The notes under the pieces are model-generated. The model saw only the letters and a list, made by a program, of their open reading frames with translations. It did no database searches and was not told the origin of the DNA. From Mya arenaria (taxonomy: Eukaryota > Mollusca > Bivalvia > Myida > Myidae), in contig NC_069134.1 in NCBI RefSeq assembly GCF_026914265.1, positions 15,841,205 through 15,905,204 on the forward strand: DNA of 64,000 nucleotides, written 5' to 3'. Shown piece after piece: positions 46,474-58,400 of the stretch (positions are counted from its first letter, which is position 1; every line of letters begins with the position of its first letter). A program made the position numbers and the translations under genes.

Positions 46474-48590
46474 TTAAAGTTTAGAGGTCGGTTGCGAGAC
46501 GGAGACCGGAAGCGCCTGTCGCACGAGGCTTGCGGCTTGTTCCGCACAGCCCCAGTGAAGCGTGACACCCCCTCCCCCGTGTCCGTAATTGTGAACCACC
46601 GGCTGAAAAACAACGACGATGACTCACAGTAGAAAAATAATGATACTCCTCTAGTTTGTTTTTTCTTACTTATGATACTGATATTCAATAAGTGGGTACG
46701 CTTCTACCACCGGGATTTTAACGAACGAACACTAAAGCGAACAAAGTCTTCGATTTGGCTGAGAGTAATGATTAATTCTCACTGATACTTGGAAATGCAG
46801 CGTTTACTGTACAGACAATTTTATATTTAATGATAGCACAGCTTGTTCACTTACGATTTGTTTTCCGCCCACGTTGAGGGTCTCCACCTCCAGTCGGACA
46901 GAGGGGCGGCCAGGCCGCAGACCCACGTGGTCACCCAACACTTTCGCCGCCTTGGAAAAAAAACAATGACAACAGTGTATATCATGGTGTGATGTCTAGA
47001 GAAAGTCTTCTAAAGCATTTGCCAGCGGTTTCATTTTTTAACAATTCTGAACCCAACTAACAATTATGTATGTCATTCAGTAAACTTCAAATATTGAAAC
47101 CAGTATATATTTATTATTAAATGTATAAAACTAAAACGAGGATCAATGCAATATAGATGCAATTTAGAATGATGGCCACGAATAAAAAACCCACAAGACA
47201 ACACTCCAACATGTAGATGGTAATGAGGCATTTAAAATGAATTGGAATAAAATTCGCATCAGTGCTGATTCGTTGCCTTTTGCATTATAATTTTTAATAA
47301 AGAAAACCTTCATATTCGGCACATATTTGGTACAGGCGTCCCAGATGATCTGTCGGTCGGACTCCCGGGGTGCCGTGTTCCAATCGCCAGCCGCTTCCGT
47401 CCCTCCCATCACGACGTAATTCATCCTGTGGTGGTAGAAATAGCGCATCATCATCATCATCATCATCATCATATTCATCTCCTTATTACGGTGCATATTT
47501 TAGCAGCCACAGTTGACCAGAATTTACGAAATTATGTCAGATTTATTCTTGTGATTGCCATTGGCTCATAGCGAAACGTGTATAAAACCTATCTAAACAT
47601 ATAGTTCGAATATAGACTATGTCGGATAAAAAAGCAAAACCTTATGTACACCCCGCGGTCAACATGTTTCTAACAAATTTTCACCGAACCTATTTGGAGT
47701 ACTAGTCAATATGAAATAAGATCACAGCTCGATTGTGGGCCATGACATATTAATAAGTAGGTAACTAGGAAAATATTTGGAAAACCTATTGAACCTTCAT
47801 CGACATAAGGCATCGTCCCCGGCCCACCCCCCTTAAAAGCTGGTGAATAAAATAGGGCCTTTATGGGCCTCTTGTTTATTATACATAACATGCAACTTTT
47901 CCAATCAACCAAGAGCTACTAACGATGGTAAGATGTAGGCGAGGCTTTCCTGGCCAATACAAATCACAAAATGCTTTTGCCATGGAGCTCTCGTCTATAA
48001 ATAGAAATAATATATATCTACAATAAGACCATACCCGGGCAACATGTAACATTCGGTGCCATTTTTGAGGCAAAAGGAGTAATGTGTTTTCAGCCACGGA
48101 GCAGACACCTAAAATATACAAAACAATGGAATATATTCCATGTGATTTTGTGACATGGCGGGCCTAAATATGGGTTTAACAGTGTTAACAGAGATGTACA
48201 GACATTTTTTTCCAACAAATCTTTTATGTTCATTTATACATTGATTTAAACATCCTATAAAATATCTTTTTCTTTATAATATATTAGGACATATATCCGT
48301 GTACCCGTATAACCTGTCCTCTATATGGCGTTAGGCTGGTGTCTCCGACAAGGTCCCGGGCCCCAATACCCGTGCAGTTCACTATGACGTCGTAGCCCTC
48401 AACCGATAGCTGTAAATGTTATATACACAGACGGTGATCCATAAATTAAATACATAATGCAACATGTCCTGTCTTCTGTGTGGGATCAATGTTACGGGCA
48501 CATTCGCCGGTCAGCAATAATTGGTGAATATCTAAAGCTTTACAAACGTATAGAATTAAAAGGTTGGTATCTATTTCATTTACCATGAGC

Positions 48591-48629
<39 letters not shown>

Positions 48630-50384
48630 CTGTAAAGGATTATTGAAAGCAATTGTTATTTTGCATAATTTGATATACAACTGTAAAAACTATATCAAAG
48701 CAGCAACATTCCTAAACTTACGTCGCTTAATCTCTGCAAATGTTTCTTTTGTATTTTGCCTCCTCGGGACTGATATCTTTGCCGTAAATGAAAAATAGTA
48801 ATTAAATGACAAGATTGTTTGCCCCAGCCATTAACACATACAGTGTCCATCGTATCAGCGTGTGTATGACAACGTATCATGTAACCAGGCAAAAAATTCG
48901 GTTAAATATTATAGCAGTGCCATTAAATTAAATGTTTCGCTTGGAAAATCAAATAAATCATGTTTAAACTGACAAAGGCAGCAATTTCTTTGGAAATAGA
49001 CTATGAAACTAAGAAGGACTTATACCGTTTCAACAACCATTCGAGGTAAAGACACGGCTCCAGCATAACAGTTGTGTAGAAGAAACCCATCCTGGAATGT
49101 CCATAGTTATTCATGTATTATACATGCACATTTTTTTTCAAAAAGGTGATTGTTTTAAGGCTTAATCAATTGAGAGCTAAATAGTATTTAACAACGCCTT
49201 TATGTTCAGGACATTTATATAACAGACCAGCGTAAGCTAACAAAACTAGCAGTGTTTCGCTAAAATATAAAATAAACGTAGCTTTCGGAGTAATAGGTTA
49301 TCATGGGATATATTAATAACAAATTAACCTATTGGATTTCTACATGTTGATATATCAAGTATATTTCCCACTATTACCCCATTCCCGGGAATGCCTTCAC
49401 TTCCTGGGCGGTCAACAGCCGGAAGTTGAGAACATCGTCCTTCCAGAAAGGCGCCTGAAAAATTGAAAACGTTCGGATACCATGAATACGTGACAGTATG
49501 GAAGTAAACAACAATATGCGATAAAGAGTTAACCAATAAAAGATTGTATACACAACCTGGACGTTTCAATGGTGTTTGAATGAAACTAATAAAGTTCCTG
49601 TTTTGTAGTATGGATCAAACCCTTGTGACAAGTTCCTGGAAAAGGAGACTATAACGTAATAACTTGTCGGACATCGACGGTACGCCGCCGCACGACCCCC
49701 CCCCCCCATCACCTCTCCAGCCCCATCCTTGACCGAGATGAAACTCACCTGTGTCCCCGGATTCTCGTTGAGCTGGTAACCGGACACGTAACACGCTCCA
49801 GTTTCCCGTGCACTGCTCGAGTCTGCAATCCGGACAATGTGCTCAAACGTCTTACTGCTCCAGCGTCTGTAATAAGGAGGAATTGTATTACTAGCATTCC
49901 ATGTGAATGCAAACGGAGCTGTATACTACTACATATATTCGCATCAATATGTACCATAAGGCTTTACTCAAGGTCGCCTAGCCGAGTTTTTTCTCGTACA
50001 CAAACACGGGTGACGTAGCTAGTGTTAAACGTTTACAAAACAGGTCTTAGCAAAATTGTGTTGCCGATTCAAATAGTTGGTTCGTTTCTTCACAGAAACA
50101 TTCGCGTGTTATATACATACATGTATTGAGTTTCAAGCGTTTGTTAATACAAAATCATATACTATATAGGATGTTCAATATAGAATGTACCGAACGTCGG
50201 CTTCTGGAGTGTCTCCAAGGAGATGTGGCTCCCAGAATCCACCGGAAACATCCGTGGTAGTTTCCGGGGAGAATTTGGCGGCGACCACTGTCACCTCCGC
50301 ATCCGGACATACATCAAGCACGCGGAGAGCAGACGACAGGCCGATAACCCCCGCCCCAACCACACACACGCGCCTCCGTGACAT
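46474..50384 (-). CDS. DDO: D-aspartate oxidase, peroxisomal flavoenzyme
   Basis: FAD-dependent oxidase that deaminates acidic D-amino acids (D-Asp, NMDA, D-Glu) to 2-oxo acids, H2O2 and ammonia (family knowledge). Exons on the minus strand: 50384-50191, 49866-49749, 49454-49378, 49091-49026, 48776-48722, 48409-48305, 48108-48035, 47425-47308, 46950-46855, 46602-46474. Phases agree; 343 residues, normal family length. Seen: dinucleotide motif GAGVIG at 10-15, [49 protein letters not shown], the family signature [19 protein letters not shown] in the last exon, and C-terminal SKL (PTS1). GTEAAGDWN and the [13 protein letters not shown] block resemble DDO more than D-amino-acid oxidase, so DDO is preferred. 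Exon 6 ends at 48305, not 48314, because this restores the VIRV segment before SAPW. An in-frame ATG at 50417 would add 11 residues. Confidence 0.93.
47445..47472. repeat. (CAT)n microsatellite next to a DDO splice acceptor
   Basis: About nine CAT triplets lie 20-47 nt upstream (minus-strand sense) of the DDO exon 8 acceptor at 47426, where the polypyrimidine tract or branch point would be. Confidence 0.8.
47840..47880. mobile_element. Truncated end of a core-satellite element
   Basis: ATAGGGCCTTTATGGGCCTC followed by TTGTTTA matches the GGGCCNNNATGGCCCTCTTGTTT border of elements A and B; nothing else of the element is present. Confidence 0.5.
48592..48624. repeat. (TA)n microsatellite in a DDO intron
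   Basis: An alternating TA run of about sixteen repeats between DDO exons 5 and 6. Confidence 0.9.
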
Positions 50385-50417
50385 ATTGTAGGGTCGCTTA
50401 TCTCTGAATTCGTCCAT

Positions 50418-52481
50418 GCGTAAATAAATTAAAATTAATGATAAATGTATTCTGTACGTCAGCTCATTCAGTATCATACACATCATAACTGTCTAGGCCA
50501 GAGGAAATAAAGTTTCTCAACCCATTTTCAAATATCTTTCCCGCTTTTTTCAAGCTTTAACAAGAACGACTTTAATTGGGAAATAATCAACAAGCGGGTA
50601 CTGAATGGCGCAATAATGTCATCAAGCTTCATGATTTAAAATGCATTCAACCGCCAAAATTCTACTTCTCGAATTTCAGAATGAGAATATGAAAATTACG
50701 ATTATATACACGGGGTCGTAGTAGTGATGATACAGGAGGAAGTGGCATGAAAGAACGGGGTTTGGCCTGGCCACCTAAAATACACTTCAATGCTCTATCT
50801 GCAGTGTGACGTTCAGCTTGCAGTTGGTACAGTTTGTTCAGTTTCATGAGCATTTTGTTCAGTGATTTCAGTCAAAGCTTATGCAGTCGGTTTGTAAGCG
50901 AGAGTACAAAACCTGAAGCCTGCATTTTCCATACTAGAATAGTTTGTTGTTTCAGGCTTATTTGACTTATAATTCGATATAAAACCTGAATCTGTGTTTT
51001 TTTGGCATTTGCTTTGCTTGTTTGAGAGATCTGCAAGGTAGAAACGAATACAAATAAAGTAATGTTTAGAAATTGGAAATGTTAGACGAGGTTCTAGGCC
51101 TAAGTTTTCTTTTTTGCCTTAGTGGCTGACTGGATCCAAATCTGACCAGTTATCAGGAGAGTGACTGTTTTTCATTTGGTAGAATGGAAAAAGTTTTTTC
51201 TCGTCTTGTACTTAAACTTTCCCATCCAGAATCATTTTGAAGTAAACGGAAAACACAACAAGTGACGATTCAAGCAGTTTTGTTTTTGATTTTTTCACGT
51301 TCATCGTTTTCATATTGTGCTCAATTATTCCAGATAACATCGACATAGTTGCAACAGAGGTCTAATGAAAGAAAGACATCAAGGGATATTCATATTCAAC
51401 CGTTCCTTGACTGTCATACTGATAAATGCATATGCATAGACTGGGTGGCGTAACCATTCATATCAGTTCATAAGACTGTCTATAAGTAATCTAGCTATTA
51501 GTTGCTTTCATACAATGTTATCAAGGCATTAGCCAACAGCATACTACTTGCTGCTTTGCATATACGTGAATACATGAAAATAAGAAACATTCACGCAAAG
51601 TGTCAATTCAAATTACAAAGCACTTCGTTTAGTCACGGACCTATAAACCATATACTAGTATATACACCATCTACGGTTAATAGGCCCGTGGTTCAATTGC
51701 GGAGTAGATCATAAGGGACCAAAACATTTCAACGAGGCATGCAGTTGAATTAACATTGAACTACATTGTATACACGTTGTAGACGACAAACTGAATATAT
51801 TTATGTACCTGTATTATAAGAAAAATATGCCTATATCAATCCACTGTATAATATAGGTCAAACTTATCTTGCATTATCTTAACATTTCTGTGGCGTAGCC
51901 AAGAACTTATCATACATTTTACCTAGTCCAAATAATTGTACGTTGACGGATTTTTTTTACGAGTTTTGATTTGGCAAATCCTTCCGACGTTGGGGATTGG
52001 AAGAATCCCGTATAACATGTCTATTATTTTAGACTATAATTTTACCAACTGTAATGAACACAAATAGAATAAGAATTAAAAATGACACAAAATTAAATTT
52101 AGAATACATATGTGTACATGTTTTCAACTCTGAGCATTACGTAGACCCTCACACCTAAAATTCCATGATTTCGGTTTAGCTACGCCACTGCAATAAAAAC
52201 ATCATCACTCAGGATTTTGAAGAAAACGTCGCTTTTGTATTCAGTTAAACATAAAACTATCATGAGTAAGTCTATTTTAAAAAAATAGCTGAGATGGTAG
52301 AGTCTTTATCTAAATTCTGATTAAACTGAAAAGTTACCTTTGAAAAGATACGTCACACGCTCAATAACACATTTTATATTCTGGTTGAATTTAACCCTCT
52401 TTTTGCTATTCGTACAGTTTAAAACAAGGGACATCACTCTATCAACATTTTATTTCCACAGATTTCACCAGATTCGAAGAA
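50418..52481. other. Divergent DDO/EIF2B2 intergenic region
   Basis: Two kilobases between the start codons of two divergent genes. Apart from the small inverted-repeat element at 51923-52035, no gene or repeat was recognised. Both promoters should lie here. An acceptor-like TTTCCACAG 20 nt before the EIF2B2 ATG hints at a non-coding first exon. Confidence 0.5.
51923..52035. mobile_element. Short MULE-like relative of the 22 kb element
   Basis: TAGTCCAAATAATTGTACG at one end and TATTATTTTAGACTA at the other, matching both termini of 22074-22767 in reverse orientation, but with ~580 bp of interior missing. The flanks ACATTTTACC and TAATTTTACC agree at 8 of 10 bases, an old target duplication. 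Confidence 0.7.
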
Positions 52482-55400
52482 ATGCCTCCCGATATAGAGA
52501 AAAGGGACCAAGAGCTCCATGAACGAATCGAGTCCTTTATTGGAGATCTGAAACAAGGGTATTTTAACTGAAGAATGTAGAGGATTTATAAATTGTTTTG
52601 AAAATATATCCTACGCTCGTCCTGCTTTTTTGTTAATAAATTTACACAACTGTAAATGCTGTGTTCGGTATGTACTGATTATAAGTGTTTTCATGGTAAA
52701 GGAACTGTATAAACCATGGTTATTTATCAGTTGGGAATAGGGCCCTAAGATACACTACAAGGACAGCCCTGTTAACACAGATGTCAGTACCATATGTGTT
52801 TACCATTCAAACTGCTACACTACCTACAGTATACATGTATCTTATAAATTAAATGTAGGAAAAGAAAGAATCCATCCAAAAAAATACATTGCAAAGAACC
52901 AGAAATGGACTTACCGAAATACGATTATTTACCGAAAGACGGATAAAATTACTAAAATACACATGAAGGTTACCGAAAAACGCCTTCTAATGCATTTATT
53001 GTATTGTTTTTATATTAATATTATGTACAAATACATAAAATTTTACTCCAGTTTAACCATATCCATAAATCGTATTTCGGTTGACGACGAGAGGTAACTC
53101 TATTTGACTAAAAAAAGGAAATTATTTTGTCAATAAAGTCATTATTTCTAAATATTTTTTGGCTACAATGCGTATTATCATTATATATACAAGATTATGT
53201 AAAAATAAATGCATTAGAAGGTGTCTTTCGGTAACTTTCATGCGTATTTCGGTAATTTTATCCGTCTTTCGGTAAGTCCAGTATCCTGCAAAGAACAACA
53301 AATAAATTAAAAGGAGGATGTAAAGGCCCATCTTGTCATACTGGCATCATGTTTTAGGCCATTTTTCGTTAACTTTATGTCAATATAATTCACTCTCTCA
53401 ATCTAACCAGATGTTTTGTTAATAGCTATTTATATTTCTTTTTTTACAGTACAGTGCAAGGCTCCTTTAACGTAGCATTCAAAACAGTGTCATTACTGGT
53501 GAGGATCATATCACAGACAAAATGGTCAAACGCAAAGTAAGTCATTAAATTTGTAACATACAGGAATATTTAAAGGTCATAGATCTATGTGAAAATGAAG
53601 AATTATACACATATTTTTTATAGTTTTTACTGATTTCTTGGACATACCAGTCATGTTGACAGTCATATTTACTGGTATATATGATCAATATTTTGCAGAG
53701 AGCTGATGGAGATAGTACGGGCAGAGGGGAGAAAACTGATGGCATCCCAGCCCGCGGAGTCAGCAATAGGGAACATGGTGCGCAGGGTGTTGAAGATCAT
53801 CAGGGAAGAATACGCAAGGTGGGTTAATCGAGAGTACAAGGAAGGTGGAAAAATCAGGGTACATGTTGGACCAATCAGGGGGTAAAAGATGGAATATTTA
53901 GGGGAACAAGGTAGAAAAATCAATGGTACAAGATAGGGACAATCAGGGGTACTAGGTGAGACATTCAGGCGTACATGTTGGGATGCTCAGGGTTACAAGA
54001 TTGGACAATCAAGGGTGCAGGGTAGAAAAAAGCATTGGTACAAGGTAGGACTCTTAAGGGGCACAAAGTTGAGACAATCAGGAAAACAAGGCTGGGCAAT
54101 CAGGGATACAAGGCAGGACTTATTGCATACACATGTATTTATTACAGTAACATGTGACTACCAACTGAATTCCAGATCATATACCAAGTATATTTTGATG
54201 GAAATCAGTGAAGAGTTTTCTTTATCATTGCCATCAAAGTAATCAGAATTCACATATAAATTGTATAGTATACATGTTTGTTTTTTTTCAGTTGTCTCAA
54301 AGGGAAGTCTGAAGAAGGTGACCCACAAGAATCTCTCCATGTAAGCATTGTGTTTCACCAGCCATTAAATAAAAGACATACCGTAAATGGCAATCTTATT
54401 GCTGATCAAAAAATAAAGCTGAAAAAATTTAAATGAAGAAAACATTTTGATGAATTCAAAGTGAGAAAAGTTGACATTTTATGTAATTCCTATTTATATG
54501 AATGTCTTGAAACAGTAGTGTGTATAATGTTATAATATGCCATTTACATTGAACAACAGTGTTAAAACTGAATCATCACTTTAATTTCAAAAATTTATGC
54601 CTCCCCCTTAAATGGGGAGGCATATTGTTTTTGCTTGAGTTGTCTGTCCGTCTATTCGTCAGAAATCATGTCTGCTCCATATCTCTTGAACCCGCTTGAA
54701 GGATTTTGAAATTACCTGCCCGTACATATTTTTTCTTATTTCCCAATGTTTAATGTCGTGAAACTGATGAGACAACCATAGGGGGAGACATCTGTTTGAT
54801 AACATAAACAACGGTCTAGTGTTTAATTGTTATTTAACATCTTATGATTTAGATTACTGCCTTGTTTCAGAAATTATTAACGGCAGAGGGTAACATAGAT
54901 GATTTCACCCGAAGTGTGAGGGACCTGAAAGCTACTGTGATAGAAGCGATGACAGAATTGAAAACAGAGTTGGAGACAAGGTTAGTCAATGTCTTGAAAG
55001 TTTAAGGTTTTAATCTGTGTATGTAACACAGTGTCATAAAATGTATGTTTAGAGTGTGACAGATGTTAATACTCTTTTCTTTGTATATTGCATGAATAAA
55101 GCATGAAATATTGAAACCGGAAAATATCTGCATTACACAATTTGATTTCTGATTCTGTATCACATAGTAGCATGGTGAGTATGCGCAAATTAATTTCTGC
55201 AATAATACACGGCCGATATAGGATGTTTGTTGTCAATTGTAAATGCCACTGTAAAATACTTTATGATAAATTTTATTTAATAAAAAAAAGACTTTAAAGG
55301 TATAAAATAGAAGAAATGCTATGTTAGTTAGTTAATCATGGTAAAGATGCATTAAAGACTTTACGCAAGCACCTAGAAGTGATACAACCTCACAGCTCAA

Positions 55401-58400
55401 CAGCCTTACATAATATTCCCTATTGAACAATTTAAGTAACTCTATGTAAATTGTAAGTATATAGCTTCGCTGGATGATTCTACTCTTTATTAATCTAGTT
55501 CAATAGAATTGAACAGTACAATACATAATACATGTGTATAAAATAATGTAATCTTTAAATTTCTATCAGAGAATCTGAACCTACTATTTAACATTTCAAC
55601 TTGTATTTGTTAAATAAGGTCACATTCAAAGGCATATCTTAGTAACATGATCATGCCATTTTTAGCTCACCTGACACATAGTGACAAGGTGAGCTTTTGT
55701 GATCACAATTTGTCCGGCGTCCGTCCGTCGTCCGTAAACTTTTACTTTAAACGACATCTCCTCATAAACCGCTTAGCCAATTTCATCCAAACTTCACAGG
55801 AATGTTCCTTGGGTGGTCCCCTTTGAAAATTGTTCAAAGAATTGAATTCCATGCAGAACTCTGATTGCCATGGCAATGGAAAGGAAAAACTTTAAAAATC
55901 TTAAAAGGCTTAGGCCGTTGATATATGGTAGGTAGGATCACCAAATGGTCCTCTACCAAGATTGTTCAAATTATGGCCCTTGGGTCAAAATTGGCCCCGC
56001 CCCGGGGGGTCATGGGTTTTCTCTATATGTTTATAGTGAAAACTTAAAAAATCTTCTCCTCTGAACTTACTTGGCCTAGAGCTTAGATATTTGTCATGAT
56101 TCATCGTCTAGTGGACCTCTACAAAGTTTGTTCAAATTATGGCCCTGGGGTCAAAATTGGCCCCGCCCCGGGGGGTCATGGGTATGCTCTATATGTTTAT
56201 TGTTAAAACTTCAAAAATCTTCTGCTCTGAACTTACTTGGACTAGAGCTTAGATATTTGGCATGATTCATCGTCTAGTGGACCTTTACAAAGATTGTTCA
56301 AATTATGGCCTTGGGGTCAAAATTGGCCCTGCCCCGGGGGGTCATGGGTTTTCTCTATATGTTTGTAGTGAAAACTTCAAAAATCTTCTCCTTTGAACTT
56401 ACTTGGACTAGAGCTTAGATATTTGGCATGATTCATCGTCTAGTGGACCTCTACAAAGATTGTTCAAATTATGGCCTTGGGGTCAAAATTGGCCCCGCCC
56501 CGGGGGGTCATGGGTATACTTGATATGTTTATTGTTAAAACTTCAAAAATCTTCTCCTCTTAAATTACTTGGACTAGAGCTTAGATATTTGGCATGATTC
56601 ATCGTCTAGTGGACCTCTACAAAGATTGTTCAAATTATGGCCTTGGGGTCAAAATTGGCCCCGCCCCGGGGGGTTAGGGTATTCTCTATATGTTTATAGT
56701 GAAAACTTCAAAAATCTTCTCCTTTGAACTTACTTGGACTAGAGCTTAGATATTTGGCATGATTCATCGTCAAGTGGACCTCTACAAAGTTTGTTCAAAT
56801 TATGGCCTTGGGGTCAAAATTGGCCCCGCCCGGGGGGGTCATGGGTATACTTGATATGTTTATAGTTAAAACTTCAAAAATCTTCTCCTCTTAACTTACT
56901 TGGACTAGAGCTTAGATATTTGGCATGATTCATCGTCTGGTGGACCTCTACAAAGATTGTTCAAATTATGGCCCTGTGGTCAAAATTGGCCCCGCCCCTG
57001 GGTGGTCATGGGTTTTCTCTATATGTTTATATTAAAAAAAATCAAAAATCTCCTCTGAACTTACGTTGCTTAGAGCTTAGATATTTGGCTTGATTCATCG
57101 TCTAGTGGACCTCTACAAAGATTGTTCAAATTATGGCCTTGGGGTCAAAATTGGCCCCGCCCAGGGGGGTTAGGGTATTCTCTATATGTTTATTGTTAAA
57201 ACTTCAAAAATCTTCTCCTCTGAACTTACTTGGACTAGAGCTTAGATATTTGTCATGATTCATCGTCTAGTGGACCTCTACAAAGATTGTTCAAATTATC
57301 GCCTTGGGGTCAAAATTGGCCCCACCCCCTTCGGGGGTCATGGGTTTTCTCTATATGTTTATAGTGAAAACTTCAAAAATCATCTCCTCTGAACTTACGT
57401 GGCTTAGAGCTTAGATATTTGGCATGATTCATCATCTAGTGGACCTCTACAAAGTTTGTTCAAATTATGGCCCTGGGGTCAAAATTGGCCACACCCCGGG
57501 GCTGATGGGTTTTCTCTATATGTGTTATAGTGAAAACTTAAAAAATCTTCTCCGAACTCACAAAGACAAGTAACGTCTTAATTTAAACTGGATAACATAT
57601 TTAGTACACATACCAATTTTCAATATGGGCCACATACAACAATTAATAACAAATATACATATATAGATACACAGGTAAAATCAAGTAGTGACAAGAGCTT
57701 AGATATTTGGCATGATATATCATCTAGTTGACTTGTACCAATATTGTTCAATCTTTGGCCCTGGGGTCAAAAAATGGCCCCACCCAGCGGTCATGGGTTT
57801 CCTTTTATATGTATATGATGAAAACTTATAAAATCTTCTTCTCCGAAACCAAAAGGCGAAGGCCTTAGATATTTGGTATGAAGCATTGTTTATCGGACCA
57901 CTATTAAGATTGTTCAAACTTTAGCCCTGGGGTCAAAATTGGCCACGCCCCATGTTCATAGGCTTAGGTTTTCAATATTTTTATATAGTCTTATATAATA
58001 AAACTTTAAAAATCCTCTTCTCCAAAATATAAGACCTAGAGCTTTCATATTTGGTATAAAGTGTTACCTAGTGGATCTACACCAAAGGTATTCAAATTAT
58101 TGTCCCGGGGTCAAATTGGCCTTGCTCAGGGGTCATTTGTTTTTACATTGTCTTGTCACTTAAACATCTTTTCCTCTGAAAGTAAAGGTCAGAATGACTC
58201 CATACTTGATATGTAGCATCCTTACATGGTCCTCTCTCAACTTTGTTCAAATGGTTTTGTTTGGCCCCTTTTAGGGGTCACCAGAGCAAAAAATAGAAAA
58301 ACCTTTAAACAACTTGATCTTATTAACTGCTTGATGGATCTTCAAGTCTGAAGCATCCTAGCATGGGCCTCTGTCAGGTCTTTTCAAATAATTTTGTTTG

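Noticed and set aside
48305..48314. Donor at 48313 for DDO exon 6
   Set aside because: It keeps phase but drops three residues (VIR) from the conserved GQVxxVxAPW segment; the donor at 48304 restores the family length.
49378..49787. 73- and 81-codon minus-strand frames as independent small genes
   Set aside because: They are DDO exons 2 and 3 read through into the introns.
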